Shown here one piece after another: positions 26,231 to 34,238 of a stretch of DNA of 56,015 nucleotides; the first letter of the stretch is position 1, and every line of letters starts with the position of its first letter. Origin of the DNA: Candidatus Latescibacterota bacterium (GTDB lineage: Bacteria; Latescibacterota; UBA2968; UBA8231); contig JAJDYK010000302.1 in the NCBI GenBank assembly GCA_022825185.1, positions 1-56,015 on the forward strand, in the 5' to 3' direction. A model generated the notes under the pieces. It was not told the origin of the DNA, did no database searches, and saw nothing but the letters and a program-made list of their open reading frames with translations. Made by a program: the position numbers and the translations under genes.

Positions 26231-27325
26231 ATGACTGAAGTTGCGATTGCTGCGGCCGTCGTCATATTGGTGTCGGCCGTGTGTTCCCTGTTCGAGGCCG
26301 TTCTCTACTCGGTACCCGCGAGCCACGTGGAGACCTTGGTCGCCGCTGGCAGCCGGGCGGGGCGGCAGCTTCAGAAGCTGCGGGCCGATGTTCAGCGTCC
26401 CATCTCGGCGATCCTCTCTCTCAACACCATCGCCAACACGGGTGGAGCTGCGATTGCCGGTGCCGCCGCGGCCGAAGCATTCGGAGAGCATTGGCTTGGC
26501 TGGTTCTCGGCCGGGCTGACGCTGGCCATCCTGATGCTGTCGGAGATCATCCCTAAAACGACGGGCGTCGTGTACAGTCGGCCCCTTTCGCGGCTCATAG
26601 CTTGGCCGCTCGCGCTGCTCGTTTCGCTATTTCGGCCTCTGATCTGGGTCACGACTGCCGTGACCAGCGCAATCTCTCGCGGCCGCGACAGCGAGACCGT
26701 CTCCGATCAGGAGTTGATAGTGATGACGAGGCTGGGCTTGAAGAGAGGCAGTATCCAATCACACGAGGCCGAGATCATTCAGAACATCCTCTCGCTCAAG
26801 AAGTTCACAGTCAGAGATTTGATGACGCCGCGCGTCGTGATGTACGCGCTGGAGGTGTCAACAGTACTGGAAGACCTGCGCGGCGACTTAGAAACCCTGC
26901 GGCATACCCGCATTCCGGTGTACGGCGACTCCGTCGATGACGTGGTTGGGTTCGTCCACCGGCGAGATTTGCTGACGGCCATGGCCGAAGACCGCTGGAA
27001 TGATACCGTCGAGAAGATGACTCGGCCGGTGCAGTTCGTCTCCGATTCCGTGTCCGCCGACCATCTGCTGCCGATGCTTATGCACCAACATCAGCAGATG
27101 TTTGTGGTCCTCGATGAGTTCGGCGGTGTGGCTGGCCTGATCTCGATGGAAGATGTCATCGAAGAAATTATCGGTAAGGAGATCGTCGACGAGTTCGACG
27201 AGATTGCCGATCTGCGTCAGCTAGCGAGGATGAGGCGCCAGACCACAGTGGACGAATCGATCGCGGCCGGCCGACGAAAACCGTCGGCCCCCGCTTCCCC
27301 CATCTCTCCGGAGACGCGACCGTGA
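26231..27325 (+). CDS. CNNM/CorC-type transporter (DUF21 and CBS domains)
   Basis: The 364-residue membrane protein has a DUF21/CNNM transmembrane domain (about 1-180, with ILSLNTIANTGGAA, LMLSEIIPKTTG and WPLALLVSLFRPLIW) and a CBS pair (about 205-330, with VRDLMTPRVVMYAL, DVVGFVHRRDLL and FVVLDEFGGVAGLISMEDVIEEIIG). The C-terminal CorC_HlyC domain seen in longer members is missing. Homologues move Mg2+ or other divalent cations, often as Na+-coupled exporters. GAGGAG lies eight bases before the ATG at 26231. It is the last gene of the plus-strand series begun at the sigma-54 promoter, after a gap of 107 bases. Confidence 0.88.
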   Translation: MTEVAIAAAVVILVSAVCSLFEAVLYSVPASHVETLVAAGSRAGRQLQKLRADVQRPISAILSLNTIANTGGAAIAGAAAAEAFGEHWLGWFSAGLTLAILMLSEIIPKTTGVVYSRPLSRLIAWPLALLVSLFRPLIWVTTAVTSAISRGRDSETVSDQELIVMTRLGLKRGSIQSHEAEIIQNILSLKKFTVRDLMTPRVVMYALEVSTVLEDLRGDLETLRHTRIPVYGDSVDDVVGFVHRRDLLTAMAEDRWNDTVEKMTRPVQFVSDSVSADHLLPMLMHQHQQMFVVLDEFGGVAGLISMEDVIEEIIGKEIVDEFDEIADLRQLARMRRQTTVDESIAAGRRKPSAPASPISPETRP

Positions 27326-27398
27326 GCCTCGTATTGCTCGACGTTCCAAGGCGATCTGCCATGAAAAGCACACTGCTGATCTCTAATTCCTTGTAATT

Positions 27399-28328
27399 TC
27401 AACTGCCTTGGGGCTGGTCGGCGACCTTAAACATCGGCGGTAGCGAGCGACCTCCTCCAGCGTGGTATTCAAAGGAGCCGCGAGGATAGGCAAAGCCCAA
27501 TTGATCGCTCTGGCCAAAAGCCTTGACAATTCTTCCCACAATCTCACTGGAAATGCGTTGTCGCTCTACCGCTATGGATTGATACCGCAGCCGCATCATT
27601 ACCCCAGAATCGAAAAACTCCGCACGAATGAATGGCGTCTGGCCGGTCTCCTCGATGATTTCTTGGGTCACTTCAGCGGCGCAGTTGATCAGCGTCTGCT
27701 CGGCCAATTGGTAGTCCGAGTCGTAAGAAACCCGCACGGGTACTTCATCGAGAATGTACTTGGCTTCCTCGGAAACCGCGTAATTGGTAACCATCTGGTC
27801 GAAGAGTACTGCATTGGGGATTAAAATGCCTCGATTGGATGATTCCTCCCCGCCAACGGTTCCGCCTACTTCGCCCAACAGAACGTGCGTCGGGCTGATG
27901 TCGAGCACGTCGCCCCGCACGCCTTGGATGATGATTCGGTCGCCGATTTGGAAAGGACGCTTGATCATGACCATGAGCCAGGCGGCGACTCCAGTAACCG
28001 GGCGTTGCAAGGACCAACCTAGCACCATGCTGAGAAAGGCTGCGGTCAATCCCATGGCGGCCAATGAGCCGGACAAGCTGGCAATGACGAAGACGATACC
28101 TGCCAGCATGAAGGCATACTTTAACAGCGATTGGAGCTGACGGATATCCGCATCCTCGCGCTTTTGGTGCTGCATGGCCTTTATGAGAAGTCGTTTGGTA
28201 ATTTTGTGGACGATTATTATGGCGATTAGCGCCAAAATGGCCGGAAGAATGTCTCTCACCATCTCGGGGACATAGTAGTTGAACCACCCCTCCACAGCGT
28301 GCAGCCAAGTAGTAGTTTCCTGTTCCAT
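27399..28328 (-). CDS. Small MscS-family mechanosensitive channel
   Basis: This 309-residue channel is close in size to E. coli MscS (286). It has three membrane helices (about 24-42, 72-92, 97-120). The pore helix region SLAAMGLTAAFLSMVLGWSLQRPV lacks the usual Gly-rich GAAGLAVG pattern. IKRPFQIGDRIIIQGVRGDV and GILIPNAVLFDQMVTNY represent the beta domain. AAGGAG sits eight bases before the ATG at 28328. It is convergent with the CNNM-type gene and is the third channel of this class within 12 kb. Confidence 0.85.
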   Translation of the reverse strand: MEQETTTWLHAVEGWFNYYVPEMVRDILPAILALIAIIIVHKITKRLLIKAMQHQKREDADIRQLQSLLKYAFMLAGIVFVIASLSGSLAAMGLTAAFLSMVLGWSLQRPVTGVAAWLMVMIKRPFQIGDRIIIQGVRGDVLDISPTHVLLGEVGGTVGGEESSNRGILIPNAVLFDQMVTNYAVSEEAKYILDEVPVRVSYDSDYQLAEQTLINCAAEVTQEIIEETGQTPFIRAEFFDSGVMMRLRYQSIAVERQRISSEIVGRIVKAFGQSDQLGFAYPRGSFEYHAGGGRSLPPMFKVADQPQGS

Positions 28329-28617
28329 TGGTCAGCTCCTTTGATAAAAGAAAAAGCGCGCCGCGTCGGCCTTTTAATGCACCTTGCACCCCAAGTGGGG
28401 ACAGGTCGAGTTGAAGGCTTGAAAGCGTATCATGCTCCCCGATTCATGTAAAATCGCCTTGACGTATCACCTAGTCAACCGACCTGTTGCTTGCAAATTT
28501 CCTCCCCGGGAATATGGCGATATTGGTATTATCAGGATATAGTCGGTAAATTTGGTGTTCGACTAACTTCAATGGCATGGTCCGCTGTGGCCACAATTGA
28601 CCCGAAAAAGAAAAATT

Positions 28618-29610
28618 ATGCGTTTATTGAAAGTTTCTTTAGTGCTATGCTTCCTGCTGTTGGTGCTTCTTTTTAAGCTGGCACAGATCGATTTCAGTTC
28701 GCCTGAAGCGGCCCAAGACGATCCGGTCAAAGCTCCAGCACCAAGCGGTCTGGCTTGGCTCTTTGAGCGTTTCAAACTGCCGCAAATGTCCTTTGATGTG
28801 CTTCGTAGAAGCGAGGCAGTGCCCAAAGCGGCCACGTTGCCTAGGCCCGTTGACCTGCACCCTGATGATCCCAATTCACTGCCGAGGGCTTCGGCGGCAT
28901 TTCCCGAATTTGCTGCCATTAGAGACACCAAAATGCGAAAAAAGAGATTTTTTGAGTTTATGGCACCGCTCATCGAGGCGGAGAATATCCAGATAGAGAA
29001 AAAGCGCCTCCAGCTCCTCCGCCTACACGAAGGCGTGCAACAGGGCAAGGAACTATCTGGTTACGACAAGGAATGGCTGCGCCAATTGTGCCAAGAATAC
29101 CGCGTATCAACCGAAGGATTATCCATGGATGCTCTATTCCAAGAATTATTGATGCGCGTTGACACGGTGCCGCCGGAGTTGGCCTTGGCCCAAGCGGCCA
29201 TCGAGTCGGCTTGGGGCCAGTCGCGCTTTGCCTATTGCGGCAATAACCTTTTCGGGGAGTATTGCTTTACGCCGGGTTGCGGCATCGTGCCGGCTGGACG
29301 GCCCCAAGGGCAAACGTACGAAGTGGCCGCCTTTCTCACGCCTATTCACGCAGTGCACTCGTACATTCAAAATCTCAATGCCCATCCCGCCTATCGTCAA
29401 TTCCGCGTGTTGCGCTACGAAAAACGGCTGGCCGGAGAGCGACCTGATGGGCATACGCTGGCCTTAGGGCTGCAGAAATACGCCAAAATCGGCATGGCCT
29501 ATGTCGATAAAATTCGCACTGTGATTCGTCAGAATAGACGACTTATGGCCCTACCGGGTTTTTCCGAAGTGACTTTGCAACGCCGAGATTTCCGAGCGGA
29601 GACCAGCTAA
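28618..29610 (+). CDS. Bax-like glucosaminidase-domain protein
   Basis: The 330-residue protein has an N-terminal membrane anchor or signal (RLLKVSLVLCFLLLVLLFKLAQ) and a C-terminal mannosyl-glycoprotein endo-beta-N-acetylglucosaminidase-type domain. The catalytic region ELALAQAAIESAWGQSRFAYCGNNLFGEYC is recognisable, with the Glu of AAIESAWG as the general acid. Order and length match the E. coli Bax family, periplasmic muramidase-like enzymes acting on peptidoglycan. The ATG at 28618 is preferred to the TTG at 28597. The following deacetylase gene begins three bases after the stop, so the two are co-transcribed and probably remodel cell wall. Confidence 0.87.
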   Translation: MRLLKVSLVLCFLLLVLLFKLAQIDFSSPEAAQDDPVKAPAPSGLAWLFERFKLPQMSFDVLRRSEAVPKAATLPRPVDLHPDDPNSLPRASAAFPEFAAIRDTKMRKKRFFEFMAPLIEAENIQIEKKRLQLLRLHEGVQQGKELSGYDKEWLRQLCQEYRVSTEGLSMDALFQELLMRVDTVPPELALAQAAIESAWGQSRFAYCGNNLFGEYCFTPGCGIVPAGRPQGQTYEVAAFLTPIHAVHSYIQNLNAHPAYRQFRVLRYEKRLAGERPDGHTLALGLQKYAKIGMAYVDKIRTVIRQNRRLMALPGFSEVTLQRRDFRAETS

Positions 29611-29613
29611 CCG

Positions 29614-30684
29614 ATGAATGGCTCCATGTCGTTGTCCCGTAGGTCGGGCGGCCTTGGCGTTTGGGTGCTGCTATTGCTACTAACTGGGCCTAGTGTGGGA
29701 CAGGCTGGAGGAGCAGGCGAATTCACCTGCTTTGTGTACCACCGTTTTGGCGATGATCGCTATCCTTCCACTAGCATCGCCCTCGATGTTTTCGCTGCGC
29801 AACTGAGCTTTCTCCGGGAGCAAGACTTTAGCGTTCTCACCTTGGGGGAGGCCTTAGAGCAACTCGATTCGGACAGGGGCCTCTCCGAGCGCACGGTGGT
29901 CCTGACTGTGGACGATGGATACCAGTCTTTTCTCACGGGGGCCTTGCCTCTTTTGCGCCGTTTTGGCTTTGCCGCGACCTTGTTCATCAATACCGACAGC
30001 GTAGGACGACCCGGGTATATGACCTGGGATGATTTGGTTGGCTTGGCCGCCGAAGGGGTGGAGATCGGCAATCATTCGGCCTCGCACGCTTATTTTCTCA
30101 ATCTACCTACCTCTGAACAACTGAGTGCCTTCAAGAGAGATGTCGAGCGAGCCCAAGAGGCTTTTCAGACTCATCTGGGATGGCGGCCCAGCCTTTTTGC
30201 CTATCCATTTGGAGAATATTTACCTGCTTGGGAAAGCGCGTTGCGCGAGTTGGGTTTCAAGGCTGCGGCTGCGCAGAACTCGGGGGTGGTGTACCGAGAC
30301 AGTCCCCGCTATGCTTTGCCGCGCTATCCCATGGGTGGTCCCTATGCAGCTTTGGAGGGATTTCGGCAAAAAAGCCGCATGAGAGCCTTGCGTGTTACTG
30401 ACCATCGGCTTCGCTCACCGCTGCTGGATAACAGCAATCCTCCTATCTTGGAAGTCGAGGTGGATACCGAGGGGTTGAATGCGGCCGCTATGCAGTTTTT
30501 TGTTCAGGGCCAACAGCATGCCTTACAGCGACCCGATCCCGGGAATCTGAGCCACCTGCTGCTGCAGGCAGATAAACCCTTGACCGGGCGTCGGACCCTC
30601 TACACGCTGACGGCACCTTCGACCGATGGGCGGAGTTGGCATTGGTTCAGCCATGTTTGGGTGCGTCCAGAAGTGGAGGAATAA
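29614..30684 (+). CDS. Polysaccharide deacetylase family protein
   Basis: The 356-residue exported protein has a signal peptide (about 1-31, GVWVLLLLLTGPSVGQAGG) and a NodB-type domain. VVLTVDDGYQSF is the first metal motif (TFDDG variant with Val); EIGNHSASHAYF holds the H-x-x-x-H pair; SLFAYPFGEY is the third motif. The C-terminal 90 residues (about 265-356) are beta-rich and may bind carbohydrate. Such enzymes deacetylate peptidoglycan or exopolysaccharide in the periplasm. It forms an operon with the Bax-like gene before it. Confidence 0.88.
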   Translation: MNGSMSLSRRSGGLGVWVLLLLLTGPSVGQAGGAGEFTCFVYHRFGDDRYPSTSIALDVFAAQLSFLREQDFSVLTLGEALEQLDSDRGLSERTVVLTVDDGYQSFLTGALPLLRRFGFAATLFINTDSVGRPGYMTWDDLVGLAAEGVEIGNHSASHAYFLNLPTSEQLSAFKRDVERAQEAFQTHLGWRPSLFAYPFGEYLPAWESALRELGFKAAAAQNSGVVYRDSPRYALPRYPMGGPYAALEGFRQKSRMRALRVTDHRLRSPLLDNSNPPILEVEVDTEGLNAAAMQFFVQGQQHALQRPDPGNLSHLLLQADKPLTGRRTLYTLTAPSTDGRSWHWFSHVWVRPEVEE

Positions 30685-30740
30685 GCGGGGACAGTCAATT
30701 TTGGATTCAACATTCTTGTCTAGTTGATGGACCACCTGCC

Positions 30741-30796
30741 ACAAAGACGCGAGGGCTTGCGCGCTAGCATCACTTTTTTGAGCGAGGATAGGTAGT
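30741..30796 (+). pseudogene. Possible short remnant of a class-V aminotransferase 3' end
   Basis: CGCGAGGGCTTGCGCGCTAGCATCACTTTTTT resembles the dispersed 94-bp repeats at 39569 and 40939. Read in one frame it gives REGLRASITFLSEDR followed by a stop, similar to the GLRVSIAFFLLE segment in those repeats. It lies just upstream of the 5'-nucleotidase start. The segment is too short to be sure of the relationship. Confidence 0.3.
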
Positions 30797-33016
30797 TTGG
30801 ACAGGTTTGAATTGCGCCTCAATCGGGGCATCTACAAGGTCTGGTGGGTTACTTTATTGGCGGTCCTGATCTGGGATGCGGCTTGCTGTCCACTAGCCGC
30901 CGCTGCCGCAGAAAGCGAGCAGCGGTTGACCATCCTGCACACCAACGACCTGCTGGGCCGACTGCTTCCAGAGCCTTATTTCGACGAAGCCGATTGGGGC
31001 GGTTTCGCCCGCTTGGCCTACCTGATAGAGGAGCAGCGGAGTGTACGGCCCGACTCCGTCTTGGTCGTGGACGGGGGCGATGCCTTGGGCGATTCTCCCC
31101 TCGCTGGTGTGGACGCCGGTCGGATGATAGTACGGTTGATGAACGCGATGGGCTATGATGCCATGGTGGTGGGGAACCACGAATTCGACTACGGCCTCGA
31201 CTCCCTTCGCGTCCGCGCTAGCGAGGCGAATTTCAATGTGCTAAGTGCCAATGTGCGGGTAGCATCGGATAGTACTGCCTTGTTTGCGCCCTTTGCCCTC
31301 GTGGAGCGGGCCGGACTACAGATTGCCCTCATCGGCCTGCTCTCACCCCAGACTCTAAAAGTGATCAACCCTGTGAAAAATCCTGCTCTCAACATTGATG
31401 ACCCTCACTTGGTTTTGAAGACTTTATTGGAGGGACCGGCAGGGCAGTCGGATCTGCAAGTGATTTTGGTCCACATGAGCGCTCAGGAGGCGCGCGATCT
31501 GGTGCGAGCTTTTCCACAAGTGGACCTGTGCATTGCCGGAGGCTTTGGCCGGGAAACCCGCAGAGGTGCCGGCGAACATGTGGTGCGCTTTGCCGGGGGC
31601 GGGTATTTGGTCACTACGCCAGGTTGGGGAGCTTTCTTGGGACAGGTAGAAATGACCGTGCGCCGAGAGGCGGACAAGGTCGTTTTGGTGGATGTGCATC
31701 CCCGGCTAGTGCCTATAAGCCCCGAGGTTCCCCAAGACCAGACTGTGGCGTCCCTCATTGACGAGCAGGAAGAAGCCGTACAGCGAGCCCAGCAACAGCA
31801 GCTTGGTAATACCAATGAACCCATTGAGGACGCGGCCCAATGGGTCGCCGATCTGATCCGCACGAGACTGAAGACTGAAGTGAGCGTGATTAACCAAGGA
31901 ACCCTGCGGAGCCTAACCTTGGATGGCGATATCCAGCTAGGGACTCTGGCGAACCTAGTGCGCTACGATGATGTCCTAGTTCGTGTGGAAGTACTGGGGA
32001 GCCAGTTGAAAGCTATGGCCGCTAGTAGTGCCAAGCGGACCTCGGGAAGTCAGCGACTAGTTTTTTCGGAGTACGATGTCGAAACTGGCTTGATTGGCGG
32101 TCGGCCTCTAGTGCCAGAGGAGAAGTACCAAGTGGCCACTACTTCGTATCTAGCCTCCGGTGGGGACGACTACTGGAGCAAAAAAGAGGCCCCAAATATG
32201 GAATCGGCGGATTGGATTATGCTGAAGCAGATGCTGGAAGAGCACATCCGCAGATACCCCAACTTGGGGCGCTGGGACGGAGTGCGGCAGGGCGGACGGA
32301 GCGTTTGGAAGAACAGCACCAAGCTCAACGGCTCGCTGTCGCATACAACTCTCGACGCCTCGGCTAGCCGCTACAGCGGCGTCTCTTTTCTAGGGGGCCA
32401 CGATGCCTTGGCTTGGAATGGACGGTTCGAGAGCCGCACCAGCTACTTGAGCCAGCGGGGCACACTGATTGCCCTGCTGCGCACCGGTTTCGGCCAGTTG
32501 CGCACCCGCGGCAGCCTCCGCGAGGCCGTGGACCGTTTGGAAGGGGATGTGCTCTACACGTGGTCGCAGCGCGGACTCGCTCCTTTTTTAGGGCTCGACA
32601 TTAACACAGTATGGACAGCCGCCTTGGGGGAGAAGCATCCCCTTGCGCTGCGGTTCAAAGGGGGGCTGCATAAAAAATTTGGCTCGAATGCTGGCGTCCG
32701 CGTCGGTCTGGCTGTGGAAAGAGATCAGGTCCAAGCGACCAATGTAATGGGGCTAGAAATAGCACCCGAGTACAAAGAAGAATTGCGACCGGGTAATGTC
32801 GTGTCCTCCCAGGCCAAATTCTTTTGGGGAGTAAGGCAAAGGAGTACGCTGTCGCTGCAGAATTTCAACAGCCTGCGCATCCGGCTGCTGGGCAAGCTGG
32901 CCGTTACCCTCGACGCCAACTTCTTTCTCCACCGCGACAGTCAAGTCCAAGCGCTGGCCGTCAAATCGGAACTGCAAGTGGGGCTGGGCTACGCTTGGAG
33001 TGAGAAATGGCTGTAA
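30797..33016 (+). CDS. 5'-nucleotidase/UshA-like protein with missing metal ligands, fused to a beta-barrel-like C-terminus
   Basis: The 739-residue exported protein has a signal sequence (about 14-39). Its calcineurin-like domain has LTILHTNDLLGR (48-55), VVDGGDALGDSP (90-101) and VVGNHEFDYG (124-133). The classical D-x-H motif is D51-L-L53, and the late GGHxH motif reads AGGFGRE, so expected metal-binding His residues are absent. A 5'-nucleotidase C-terminal domain follows (INQGTLRSL; VLVRVEVLGSQLKAM). From about residue 510 the sequence becomes alternating strands (SGVSFLGGHDALAWNGRFESR, ALAVKSELQVGLGYAWSEKWL), suggesting an outer-membrane barrel or DUF481-like domain. The TTG start at 30797 has weak AGGATAGG upstream; no ATG fits better. 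Confidence 0.72.
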   Translation: MDRFELRLNRGIYKVWWVTLLAVLIWDAACCPLAAAAAESEQRLTILHTNDLLGRLLPEPYFDEADWGGFARLAYLIEEQRSVRPDSVLVVDGGDALGDSPLAGVDAGRMIVRLMNAMGYDAMVVGNHEFDYGLDSLRVRASEANFNVLSANVRVASDSTALFAPFALVERAGLQIALIGLLSPQTLKVINPVKNPALNIDDPHLVLKTLLEGPAGQSDLQVILVHMSAQEARDLVRAFPQVDLCIAGGFGRETRRGAGEHVVRFAGGGYLVTTPGWGAFLGQVEMTVRREADKVVLVDVHPRLVPISPEVPQDQTVASLIDEQEEAVQRAQQQQLGNTNEPIEDAAQWVADLIRTRLKTEVSVINQGTLRSLTLDGDIQLGTLANLVRYDDVLVRVEVLGSQLKAMAASSAKRTSGSQRLVFSEYDVETGLIGGRPLVPEEKYQVATTSYLASGGDDYWSKKEAPNMESADWIMLKQMLEEHIRRYPNLGRWDGVRQGGRSVWKNSTKLNGSLSHTTLDASASRYSGVSFLGGHDALAWNGRFESRTSYLSQRGTLIALLRTGFGQLRTRGSLREAVDRLEGDVLYTWSQRGLAPFLGLDINTVWTAALGEKHPLALRFKGGLHKKFGSNAGVRVGLAVERDQVQATNVMGLEIAPEYKEELRPGNVVSSQAKFFWGVRQRSTLSLQNFNSLRIRLLGKLAVTLDANFFLHRDSQVQALAVKSELQVGLGYAWSEKWL

Positions 33017-33044
33017 ATGGTTTGAGGTATAGGATCAAAAAACT

Positions 33045-34202
33045 ATGAAGGCACTTATATGGCGATATGTGCCGTATCTCGTCGCTGCTTTTATGGTCGC
33101 CAACGGCTTCTTCACCTTGGCAATGGGTTTAGGCGAGATCTTTCACCTCGACCAGTATCTGGCCGTCGAACTGGGCGAAATGCGCCGCTATCTGGAAGTG
33201 GTCCCCGCTCCGCAGTTGGGCGGTTTCGTGGCGGTTTTCTTGGGCGTCGTATTCATCGTTTTAGGCAAAGGGTTGGCCGAGCGGCGACGGCGTGCGCGCA
33301 ACTGGGCCGTGGTGGCGCTGATGCTCAATGTGTTGTCTCATCTATACCAGGGGCTGCCATTGCGGAACTGTATCTTGTCGGCAGCGGGTTTGGTGCTTTT
33401 GGGGCTGTTGCGCACCGAGTTCACTCGCCACAGCGAGCGCCACCGCTGGAGCTATGCCGAAGTGATTGCCGTGCTGTCGATCATCTTCGCTTTGGCCTAC
33501 GGCATTGGCGGGGCGTATTTACTGCGCGCCGAATTCAGCGGCATTGAGACGTGGGCGGATGCCGTCTATTTCACTGTCGTCACGTACAGTACCTTGGGGT
33601 ACGGGGACATGCTGCCCCAGAGTGTCAACGCCAAATGGTTCGCCATCTCCATGGTGAGCGTTGGCATTGGATCGTTTATTACGGCCCTAACCGTATTGCT
33701 GGGACCGCTAATCGAGAATCGGCTAAAAGGAGTATTCGCTGTGGTGAGCAAATTTCAAAAGAGCGTGGATCACATAGTAGTGTGCGGCTATACCAAAGTA
33801 AGCGAGAGCATCGTCGATGAACTGCGAACGCGACGGGTGCCCTTCCTCATTATCGACGAGCGCGAAGAGTTCGTTGCATATCTCAAAAACAGCGGCATAG
33901 ATGTTCTACAAGGCGACCCCACGGAGCGGGCCGTGTTGGAGCAGGCCAATCTATCCAGTGCTGCCGCAGTGATCGCGGCCACGGATTCGGACGCTACCAA
34001 TACTTTAGTGGCTCTTACTGCCTGCACTCTGCGCGAAGCCGGGGAGCAGCACAAGTTCCGCATTGTCGTGCGCATTGAGGACGAGGAGAATATCGCCAAG
34101 GTGCAGAGTCTAGGCGTCGATGAGATCATCTCGCCTTCTACTTTGGGCGGACGTCTCATGGCGCAGCGGGCAGTGGGCGCAGCGGAGAGTGTGGACCACT
34201 AG
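33045..34202 (+). CDS. Potassium channel with TrkA-N (RCK) domain
   Basis: This 385-residue inner-membrane protein has four N-terminal helices in the first 130 residues, then a two-helix pore (about 140-220) with the K+ filter STLGYGD. A cytosolic RCK/TrkA-N domain begins at VDHIVVCGYTKVSESIVDEL (Rossmann motif with GYxxxxE) and ends without a TrkA-C domain. It should conduct K+ with gating by NAD(H), nucleotide or Ca2+. It is 28 bases downstream of the nucleotidase-like gene and 36 bases before the phosphate cotransporter, so probably co-transcribed. The added N-terminal helices are unusual for bacterial MthK/Kch-type channels. Confidence 0.9.
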   Translation: MKALIWRYVPYLVAAFMVANGFFTLAMGLGEIFHLDQYLAVELGEMRRYLEVVPAPQLGGFVAVFLGVVFIVLGKGLAERRRRARNWAVVALMLNVLSHLYQGLPLRNCILSAAGLVLLGLLRTEFTRHSERHRWSYAEVIAVLSIIFALAYGIGGAYLLRAEFSGIETWADAVYFTVVTYSTLGYGDMLPQSVNAKWFAISMVSVGIGSFITALTVLLGPLIENRLKGVFAVVSKFQKSVDHIVVCGYTKVSESIVDELRTRRVPFLIIDEREEFVAYLKNSGIDVLQGDPTERAVLEQANLSSAAAVIAATDSDATNTLVALTACTLREAGEQHKFRIVVRIEDEENIAKVQSLGVDEIISPSTLGGRLMAQRAVGAAESVDH

Positions 34203-34238
34203 CCAGTCTCAAAACTTTGGGATATAAGAGAGGAAGCA

